Assembly (NCBI GenBank): GCA_963663675.1
Contig: OY760498.1
Location: 4,092,001-4,156,000 of the forward strand
Direction of reading: 5' to 3'
DNA: 64,000 nucleotides
From: CAINVV01 sp963663675
GTDB lineage: Bacteria > Bacteroidota > Bacteroidia > Bacteroidales > Prolixibacteraceae
Shown: positions 52,727 to 62,100 of the stretch, piece after piece
How the letters are laid out: each line of letters begins with the position of its first letter
Position numbering within the stretch: the stretch's first letter is position 1
Program-made: the position numbers and the translations under genes
The notes under the pieces: generated by a model
The model's input: the letters and a program-made list of their open reading frames with translations, nothing else
Database searches by the model: none
What the model was told of the DNA's origin: nothing

Positions 52727-53764
52727 ATGGGCACAAGTGAGCAGGCGGCAATATTGATAATCTATACAGGCGGGACTATAGGCATGCGGGAGGATCCTGT
52801 TACTAAAACGCTGGCTCCCATGAAGTTCGGCATGTTACTGGACGAAATTCCGGAGTTGAACAAACTTGGATATGCCATCTCTTCCATTACTTTTAATCCC
52901 CCGATCGACTCCTCCAACATGACACCGGTCATCTGGGCACAACTGGCAAAAACCATTCAGAAAAATTATACCAAATATGACGGGTTCGTGATTTTGCATG
53001 GGACCGATACCATGGCTTACACTGCTTCCGCCCTTAGTTACATGTTTGAAAACCTTGACAAAGCAGTTATCATGACCGGGTCTCAATTACCTATCGGAGT
53101 GTTGCGTACCGATGGAAAAGAGAATCTTATCACGGCCGTGCAGTTGGCTGCAGCAAAAAAGGACGGGAGTTCCATTGTTCCGGAGGTGTGCATCTATTTT
53201 GATTCACAGCTGTTTCGTGGCAACCGAACTACCAAAAAGGACTCTGCACAATTCAGCGCCTTTGCATCACATAATTATCCGGCATTGGCCAAAGCGGGTG
53301 TTGACATAGTTTTTAATTACGAGAAAATCAACTATCCAAAGAATAAAGGGGTATTAAAAATCAATACTACTGTTGATGACAGGGTAATAATCCTAAAGAT
53401 TTTCCCGGGACTTAACCGCATCTATTTCGAGGCAATCCTTCAACTTCCTGATTTAAAGGGAGTTGTTCTGGAGTCATATGGTTCAGGAAACATGCCAACT
53501 TCACTGTGGCTGATTAATTCCATTAAAAAAGCTGCAAGAAGAGGGGTGATTCTGATGAATGTCTCCCAGTGTCCGGGAGGAAAAGTGACGATGGGACAAT
53601 ATGAGACCAGCACAGAACTTCAAAAAGCGGGAGTGATCAGCGGGGGAGACAGTACTGTTGAAGCTGCCGTGACCAAACTGATGTTCCTGCTCGGTCAAAA
53701 TCTTTCTGTAGAAGAGACCAAGTATTATTTAAGGAACAACCTTAAGGGGGAAATAGAAATATAA
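52727..53764 (+). CDS. ansA: Type I (cytoplasmic) L-asparaginase
   Basis: 345 residues from the ATG at 52727 (MGTSEQAAILIIYTGGTIG). A longer frame from 52577 would translate a terminator hairpin and repeats and was rejected. The enzyme hydrolyses asparagine to aspartate and ammonia. Catalytic Thr lies in IYTGGTIGM near residue 14, the second catalytic Thr-Asp in VILHGTDTMAYTASALSY near 88, and further blocks are MTGSQLPIG and VLESYGSGNMP. Absence of a signal peptide and the length support type I. Confidence 0.92.
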   Translation: MGTSEQAAILIIYTGGTIGMREDPVTKTLAPMKFGMLLDEIPELNKLGYAISSITFNPPIDSSNMTPVIWAQLAKTIQKNYTKYDGFVILHGTDTMAYTASALSYMFENLDKAVIMTGSQLPIGVLRTDGKENLITAVQLAAAKKDGSSIVPEVCIYFDSQLFRGNRTTKKDSAQFSAFASHNYPALAKAGVDIVFNYEKINYPKNKGVLKINTTVDDRVIILKIFPGLNRIYFEAILQLPDLKGVVLESYGSGNMPTSLWLINSIKKAARRGVILMNVSQCPGGKVTMGQYETSTELQKAGVISGGDSTVEAAVTKLMFLLGQNLSVEETKYYLRNNLKGEIEI

Positions 53765-53795
53765 AACTCTGTGTTTCTTTAAACTTCTCTGTGTT

Positions 53796-53833
53796 TCTCT
53801 GTGAAATATTTTTTTAAGAACATTTCACAGAGA
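53796..53833. terminator. Hairpin between convergent asparaginase and aspS genes
   Basis: Perfect 12-bp arms TCTCTGTGAAAT / ATTTCACAGAGA with a T-rich 14-nt loop. It uses the same ACAGAGAG vocabulary as the MITE-like element and could terminate both genes. Confidence 0.55.
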
Positions 53834-53875
53834 GACACGGAGATAAAAAAGAGATTCGCAGAGAGTGAGTGGCTC

Positions 53876-55627
53876 CTACTCCGGTTTGACCAGAGTTAAG
53901 TATAATTCATCCAGCTGTGCCTGGGCAATTGGAGATGGTGAATCGTTCATCACATCCCTTCCGGAGTTGTTTTTGGGGAAAGCAATCACGTCACGGATTG
54001 AATCAAGTCCGGCAAACATGGATACCAGACGGTCGAATCCAAAGGCAATTCCCGCGTGGGGAGGAGCCCCGAATTTGAAGGCGTTCATCAGGAATCCGAA
54101 CTGATCTTCAGCGGCTTCTTTGGTAAAACCAAGAATCCTGAACATTTTGGCCTGAAGTGCGCTGTCGAAAATACGCACAGAACCACCACCTATTTCTACC
54201 CCATTGATAACCAAATCGTAAGCGTTAGCTCTTACCTTACCGGGATCGCTGTCAAGCAAAGCAACATCTTCAAGTTTGGGAGATGTAAACGGATGGTGCA
54301 TGGCAAAAAATCGTTGTGTCTCTTCGTTCCACTCAAGCAAGGGGAAATCGACTACCCAGAGAGGTTTGAAATTTTCCTTGTCCATCAATCCGCATTGGCG
54401 ACCCATTTCAAGGCGCAAAGAAGAAATAACAGGCAGCGTTTTTTCCTTTGTTCCGAACATGATCAGAAGCAGGTCGCCCGGTTTGGCATCAAATCTTTCG
54501 GCCCATTTCTGAAGATCTTCCGGTGCATAATATTTATCGACCGATGATTTAACGGAGCCATCACTGTTTAATTTGGCGTAGACCAGTCCGGTTCCGCCAA
54601 TCTGTGGCTTTTTAATGTAATCGGTCAGGGCATCCAGTTGTTTGCGGGTGTATTCGCCGCAACCTGTTGCACAAATGCCACCAATATATTCTGCGTCGTC
54701 AAAAAGCTTGAAATCTTTCCCTTTTACCAGATCAGTCAGTTCGTTGATGATCATGTCAAAACGAAGATCCGGTTTATCGTTACCATATTTTTCGAAGGCT
54801 TCGGCAAAAGTCATCCTTGGAAAATCGACGATATCAACACCTTTAATTTCCTTGAACATATGTTTGGTCAGCCCTTCGAAAGTATTCAGCACATCTTCCT
54901 GGTGAACATAAGACATTTCACAGTCAATCTGGGTAAATTCCGGCTGTCGGTCCGCCCTGAGATCCTCGTCTCTAAAACATTTGACTATCTGGTAGTAACG
55001 GTCGAATCCGGCCACCATAAGCAGCTGTTTAAAAAGCTGGGGAGATTGAGGTAATGCATAAAACTGGTTGGGATTCATCCGGGAAGGAACCACAAAATCC
55101 CGGGCACCTTCCGGGGTTGATTTGATCATTACAGGAGTTTCCGTTTCGATAAAATTTTTGCTGTTGAGGTAGTTTCTTACCACATGTGCCATTCTTGCCC
55201 GTAGTTCAAGGTTTTTCCGGACAGTTTCCCTGCGTAAATCGAGGTAACGGTATTTCATCCTAAGCTCGTCTCCCCCATCGGTATCATCCATGATGGTAAA
55301 AGGAGGAGTGGCTGCTTCGTTGAGAACATTCAGTTCAGAAATATGCACTTCCACTTCACCGGTAGGTATTTTGGCGTTTTTGCTGGAGCGTTCCCTTACG
55401 ATGCCCCGCGCCTGGATAACAAATTCTCTACCCAGTGAGGAGGCAGTAAATTTAACCGCTTCTGAAGATCTGTCGTCCACCACCAGCTGGGTAATTCCAT
55501 AGCGATCACGCAGATCGATAAAAGTCATTCCGCCGAGATTACGGACTGTCTGCACCCATCCGGCAAGAAGCACTTCCTGCCCGTTATTTTCCATACGAAT
55601 TTCACCGCAAGTATGATTTCTGTACAT
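53876..55627 (-). CDS. aspS: Aspartyl-tRNA synthetase
   Basis: 583 residues from the ATG at 55627 (MYRNHTCGEIR), the usual opening of bacterial AspRS; an upstream in-frame start at 55669 would add 14 unlikely residues. A class II synthetase. It has an OB-fold anticodon-binding domain (VLLAGWVQTVRNLGGMTFID), motif 2 FRDEDLRADRQPEFTQID near residue 215, the bacterial GAD insertion, and motif 3 GIAFGFDRLVSMFAG near 535. It is divergent from tadA. Confidence 0.96.
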   Translation of the reverse strand: MYRNHTCGEIRMENNGQEVLLAGWVQTVRNLGGMTFIDLRDRYGITQLVVDDRSSEAVKFTASSLGREFVIQARGIVRERSSKNAKIPTGEVEVHISELNVLNEAATPPFTIMDDTDGGDELRMKYRYLDLRRETVRKNLELRARMAHVVRNYLNSKNFIETETPVMIKSTPEGARDFVVPSRMNPNQFYALPQSPQLFKQLLMVAGFDRYYQIVKCFRDEDLRADRQPEFTQIDCEMSYVHQEDVLNTFEGLTKHMFKEIKGVDIVDFPRMTFAEAFEKYGNDKPDLRFDMIINELTDLVKGKDFKLFDDAEYIGGICATGCGEYTRKQLDALTDYIKKPQIGGTGLVYAKLNSDGSVKSSVDKYYAPEDLQKWAERFDAKPGDLLLIMFGTKEKTLPVISSLRLEMGRQCGLMDKENFKPLWVVDFPLLEWNEETQRFFAMHHPFTSPKLEDVALLDSDPGKVRANAYDLVINGVEIGGGSVRIFDSALQAKMFRILGFTKEAAEDQFGFLMNAFKFGAPPHAGIAFGFDRLVSMFAGLDSIRDVIAFPKNNSGRDVMNDSPSPIAQAQLDELYLTLVKPE

Positions 55628-55673
55628 TTGTAAGCGATTAATTTTTAAGGCTGCTAATTTACAAAACAAAAAG

Positions 55674-56138
55674 ATGATTCATCCTTTTGACGACGAATAT
55701 TTCATGAAAAGAGCACTGGCAGAGGCCGGGCAGGCCTTTCAGGAGGGCGAAATCCCGGTAGGTGCAGTTGTCGTTTGTCAGAATAAGATCATTGCCAGGG
55801 CGCACAACCAGACCGAGACATTGTCGGACGTGACTGCCCATGCCGAAATGCTTGCTATAACAGCTGCAACCGGCTGGCTTGGTGGCAAATATCTTACCGG
55901 ATGTACCTTATATGTTACACTTGAACCGTGTGTCATGTGTGCCGGAGCGCTGGGATGGGCGCAACTTGACCGGATAGTATGGGGAGCATCTGATCCCAAA
56001 AGGGGGTTTCGAAAATTCGCGCCGGAAGCGCTTCATCCAAAAACGGAGATTTCATCCGGAATTTTGGCAAATGAAAGCGAGAAATTACTGAAGACATTTT
56101 TTGAGGAGAGACGGGGGAAAAAGAGTTATGAGTTATGA
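55674..56138 (+). CDS. tadA: tRNA-specific adenosine deaminase
   Basis: 154 residues. Makes inosine at the wobble position of tRNA-Arg(ACG). The zinc-site motif HAE is at residues 56-58 (TAHAEMLAI), and PCVMC at 85-89 (LEPCVMCAGAL). The N-terminal DDEYFMKRALAEA matches TadA rather than a cytidine or guanine deaminase. It is 46 bp from the divergent aspS and converges on the adhesin gene. A short ATGAGTTATGAG repeat overlaps its stop codon. Confidence 0.93.
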   Translation: MIHPFDDEYFMKRALAEAGQAFQEGEIPVGAVVVCQNKIIARAHNQTETLSDVTAHAEMLAITAATGWLGGKYLTGCTLYVTLEPCVMCAGALGWAQLDRIVWGASDPKRGFRKFAPEALHPKTEISSGILANESEKLLKTFFEERRGKKSYEL

Positions 56139-56157
56139 GAGGGCATGGAGACCGGAA

Positions 56158-59100
56158 TTAATACTTGAGATAGACAAATCCCTTTATGTATCGGTTGGTT
56201 CCACCGAGATGAAGAACATAGTAGTAGGTACCTGTTGGCAGTAAAACACCATCCTTTATTATTGAATTCAAGGTCCTTCCCCCCCAGTCATTTTTATAAT
56301 CATCCGCTTTATATATTAACTGACCTGAACGTGTATAGACTGTTAAAGAAGACATTGGATAGTTTTCCAGTCCAGGGATGACAAAGAATTCATTTATACC
56401 GTCACCATCAGGAGAGAAACCTTCCGGAACAAAGACAAGACCGTCGGTTAAATTGACTTTAACAATCGCGGTATCACACAAACCGGCAAAATCGCAGATC
56501 TTATAAACAAAAACATCAGAAATTGGGTTCTTACCTGTTGGTGTATAAGTAACCGAACCATTCGGGTTAACAACGACTGTCCCCAATGCCGGCTGATCAA
56601 CGATGGTTAGCATTGATTTATCCAGGTCTCTTTTAGAATCATAGTCATTGTTTAGAACGCTGATATCGATTGACGGGACCCATGGTGTCCTTACATAATC
56701 TGCATTAGCTATCAGCATGTGTGATTCAAACGGGTAATCGAAATCCCAAACAGATGTACAGTTGTAAATGTCTGTTACTTTCAATGAGTATGAACCAACT
56801 CCCTGTATTGTTACCTTAGATTGTACAGGATCACTTATAATTTTTCCATTGGTCGTAGACCATTGGTAGGTGAGTCCATCGCCAGTCGATGATGATCCGT
56901 CAACAACAAGTGTTTCATCATTGTTTGGAATGGCAGGGAAAGAAATTTCCGCTTTGGGGGCAGGATTGAAGGTGACACTCGCTATTGCCTTATCCGGGAT
57001 GCCATATTTGTCTGTAACAGTCAGTTGAATCCTGATAGTTACCGGCAGGGTTCCCGGGAAGCTGGAAGCCAGGGTGAGTTTGGTTTTCACTGAGTCGTTG
57101 GATGAAAGAACTCCGCCCGAATCGAGCATATCCCAACGATAAGTCAATCCTGTTCCCAGTGATCTGGACGCATCCAGAGTAACCGGATTACATTCTCCAA
57201 ATGATCCTGCGCCATCGATTATAGCTGATATAGGGTTCAGAATGTCTTTAACAATAACCCTTTGAACACATGAATCTTTATTACCGGCACGATCAATGAC
57301 AGTCCATTTAACCAGGTGCACTCCGATCGGGTAGGATGTTTTGCCGTCATTTTTCACCTTATCCATATCTACTGAACAGTTATCCGAAGTGGTCGGAAAG
57401 CCAAGTACAATATTCGCAGCACTGGATGAACCAGGATCCGAGTACACACTGACTTCAGGAGGGCAGGTTATCACAGGCGGTTCGACATCATTGACCGTAA
57501 TTGTCTGTGCACAAGGCAAACTGACATTCCCATTGGCATCACGGGCGGTCCAGTTGATAGTTGTTTTCCCGACCGGGTAAGGATCAGTTAAGGCAAAGCC
57601 ATCTGAACGGACACCAACAGCAACCGGGGGAGTTTTTGAACAATTATCGGTCACAGTCGGAGCATTGATCGATATGGCTGCAGAACAGAAGCCTTTGTCA
57701 TTATTACTGACGATATCATTAGTCGGGCAGTTAATTACAGGCGGTTCATTATCAGCGACATTGATGATCAATGGAGCAACTATTGCGCACTGATTCGCAT
57801 CAGGTTTAAATGTGTAAACACCAGGTGCCATATTGTTAATTGCAGGTGACCAGGTACCAGTGATACCTTCCAGTGAAGTTGATGGAAGTGGTGGTATGCT
57901 TGATCCGGGGCAATAAGGACCAACAGGGCTAAAGGTCGGTGTTCTTATTGAGTTCACTGTTATTGTAAGTTTGGTCCTGGAGGCGCACAGACCTGAGGAA
58001 GGAGTGAAAGTATATTCAGTAGTTTTTGTTGGATTAATATTTGGGGACCAGGTGCCTGAAATTCCTTCTTTGGATATTTTTGGCAGTGGAGGAATTGTCG
58101 ATCCGACACAATAAGTCGGGACAGGATCAAAAGTCGGGACAATAGTCGGATTAACTAAAATTGTCATGGTCGTTTCATTAGCACACTGATTAGGATTCGG
58201 CGTAAAAGTATAAACCACATTTCCGCTTATACTGGTATCAATATTTGAGGGGGACCATTTACCAGTGATCCCATTGGTTGAGAATGGTGACAGGGCAGGT
58301 GCAACTGAGTTCTGGCACAGTGGAGCTATCTGAACAAAGGAAGGTGTGAGCGGTGAATTTACCACAATATCCATATAAGTTGGATCTGCACACTGGCCGG
58401 GGTCAGGAGTGAAAATATAATGATCACTGCCGGTTACTGACATATTTATGGTGGCAGGAGACCATGATCCCTTGATACCATTTTCAGAAATTGGCGGAAG
58501 TAATGGAGCCGTTGAATTCAGGCACAATGGTTTGATCTTAGCAAAAGTCGGGGTTACAATCGTTGACAGGTCTATCAGGGTAAAGCTTCCTGTCTTCGGA
58601 CAACCGTAGGAATCTGTAACCGTAACACTATAGTTACCAGAGGCCAGTCCGATTTGATCTTCCGAATTCGTATTAACACCTGCGCCTGTCCAAGTGTAGG
58701 TGTATGGCCCTGTACCGCCCGATGCCGTTATGTCAAGTGCTCCCGTTGGTGTGCCACTGCACAAAACATCTGTTTGTACCACGGAAATATCAATAGCTGA
58801 AGGTTCGGTGATGGTAAAACTGGCAGGCTCACTGCAGTTGCTGGCATCGGTGACAGTAACACCATAGGTGCCGGCAGCCAGGCCGGTTTGATCCTCAGAA
58901 CCGGCATTAACACCATTACCTGTCCATGCATAGGTATAAGGAGCAGTACCACCCGAGACACTGATATCCAGCGAACCGGATGAACCACCATTGCACAAGA
59001 CTTCGGTCTTAGTCGCTGTGATAGTTATGGATGGCAACACGGAAAACGTCGCAGTACAGGTTTTATCAGCTTCACAAGAACTACTGACCGTCCACGTGAC

Positions 59101-62100
59101 GGTGATTGTTCCCCCGGCAACTGGAGTTACAGGTGTTGCAGGAGATGTGGTGACGGTAACAAAGCAACCTCCAGTAACCTGAATGGAGGCAAGCCATGCA
59201 GCAAATGCATTATCGAGATCGGCCTTTGGCTGGCAGGAAGGTTCCGTTTGGTTGCCAGGACATGTTACCACGACCGGTGTGGACGGGGCTACAACAAAGT
59301 CAGAGGTACAGCTCTCAGAGCCAAGATCATCGGTTACAGTATAAGTAAAGGAAAGGTTGGCACCAGCGCAGGAAACATTGGCAGGAAGTGAGGGCAATGA
59401 AGCTATGTTGGATACAGCATTGCAGCCACCAGAAAATTGGAAGTCGCTTGCCCATGCTGCAAAGGCTGCCTGAATATTGGCATCCGTATTGCAGGCAGGC
59501 AGGCTCACTATGGGAGGTGGGCAGGAGAGTACAATTGGGATGATCGGTGCAGGGTTCACCATTATGGGGTTCGCAACAGAGACGCAGCTTATATCTGACG
59601 TCAGACGAACCGTCAGGTTATGTGAGCCTTGGGCCACATCGCCAAAGGTAACTGCACTCTGCCAGCTTCCTCCGTCCAGGCTGTATTCATAGGATGCTCC
59701 CAATGGAGAGGTGACAGTGATCGTTCCCGCAGGAACCGCACACGTGGGCTGTACTACTGTGACTGCCGGGGCGGATGGGGCCGTGGCGGTATCTACCGTG
59801 ACAGGAGTGGCCGGTGAGATACAGGTAATATCCGATACCAGGCGGACCATAACACTGTGTGACCCGGGTGTGACTGAGCCAAAGGTAACTGCACTCTGCC
59901 AGCTTCCTCCGTCCAGGCTGTATTCATAGGACCCTCCCAATGGAGAGGTGACAGTGATCGTTCCCGCAGGAACCGCACACGTGGGCTGTACTACTGTGAC
60001 TGCCGGGGCGGATGGGGCCGTGGCGGTATCTACCGTGACAGGAGTGGCCGGTGAGATACAGGTAATATCAGATACCAGGCGGACCATAACACTGTGTGAC
60101 CCGGGTGTGACTGAGCCAAAGGTAACTGCACTCTGCCAGCTTCCTCCGTCCAGGCTGTATTCATAGGACCCTCCCAATGGAGAGGTGACAGTGATCGTTC
60201 CCGCAGGAACCGCACACGTGGGCTGTACTACTGTGACTGCCGGGGCGGATGGGGCCGTGGCGGTATCTACCGTGACAGGAGTGGCCGGTGAGATACAGGT
60301 AATATCCGATACCAGGCGGACCATAACACTGTGTGACCCGGGTGTGACTGAGCCAAAGGTAACTGCACTCTGCCAGCTTCCTCCGTCCAGGCTGTATTCA
60401 TAGGATGCTCCCAATGGAGAGGTGACAGTGATCGTTCCCGCAGGAACCGCACACGTGGGCTGTACTACTGTGACTGCCGGGGCGGATGGGGCCGTGGCGG
60501 TATCTACCGTGACAGGAGTGGCCGGTGAGATACAGGTAATATCAGATACCAGGCGGACTATAACACTGTGTGACCCGGGTGTGACTGAGCCAAAGGTAAC
60601 TGCACTCTGCCAGCTTCCTCCGTCCAGGCTGTATTCATAGGATGCTCCCAATGGAGAGGTGACAGTGATCGTTCCCGCAGGAACCGCACACGTGGGCTGT
60701 ACTACTGTGACTGCCGGGGCGGATGGGGCCGTGGCGGTATCTACCGTGACAGGAGTGGCCGGTGAGATACAGGTAATATCAGATACCAGGCGGACCATAA
60801 CACTGTGTGACCCGGGTGTGACTGAGCCAAAGGTAACTGCACTCTGCCAGCTTCCTCCGTCCAGGCTGTATTCATAGGATGCTCCCAGTGGAGAGGTGAC
60901 AGTGATCGTTCCCGCAGGAACCGCACACGTGGGCTGTACTACTGTGACTGCCGGGGCGGATGGGGCCGTGGCGGTATCTACCGTGACAGGAGTGGCCGGT
61001 GAGATACAGGTAATATCCGATACCAGGCGGACCATAACACTGTGTGACCCGGGTGTGACTGAGCCAAAGGTAACTGCACTCTGCCAGCTTCCTCCGTCCA
61101 GGCTGTATTCATAGGATGCTCCCAATGGAGAGGTGACAGTGATCGTTCCCGCAGGAACCGCACACGTGGGCTGTACTACTGTGACTGCCGGGGCGGATGG
61201 GGCCGTGGCGGTATCTACCGTGACAGGAGTGGCCGGTGAGATACAGGTAATATCAGATACCAGGCGGACCATAACACTGTGTGACCCGGGTGTGACTGAG
61301 CCAAAGGTAACTGCACTCTGCCAGCTTCCTCCGTCCAGGCTGTATTCATAGGATGCTCCCAATGGAGAGGTGACAGTGATCGTTCCCGCAGGAACCGCAC
61401 ACGTGGGCTGTACTACTGTGACTGCCGGGGCGGATGGGGCCGTGGCGGTATCTACCGTGACAGGAGTGGCCGGTGAGATACAGGTAATATCCGATACCAG
61501 GCGGACCATAACACTGTGTGACCCGGGTGTGACTGAGCCAAAGGTAACTGCACTCTGCCAGCTTCCTCCGTCCAGGCTGTATTCATAGGACCCTCCCAAT
61601 GGAGAGGTGACAGTGATCGTTCCCGCAGGAACCGCACACGTGGGCTGTACTACTGTGACTGCCGGGGCGGATGGGGCCGTGGCGGTATCTACCGTGACAG
61701 GAGTGGCCGGTGAGATACAGGTAATATCAGATACCAGGCGGACCATAACACTGTGTGACCCGGGTGTGACTGAGCCAAAGGTAACTGCACTCTGCCAGCT
61801 TCCTCCGTCCAGGCTGTATTCATAGGACCCTCCCAATGGAGAGGTGACAGTGATCGTTCCCGCAGGAACCGCACACGTGGGCTGTACTACTGTGACTGCC
61901 GGGGCGGATGGGGCCGTGGCGGTATCTACCGTGACAGGAGTGGCCGGTGAGATACAGGTAATATCCGATACCAGGCGGACCATAACACTGTGTGACCCGG
62001 GTGTGACTGAGCCAAAGGTAACTGCACTCTGCCAGCTTCCTCCGTCCAGGCTGTATTCATAGGATGCTCCCAATGGAGAGGTGACAGTGATCGTTCCCGC

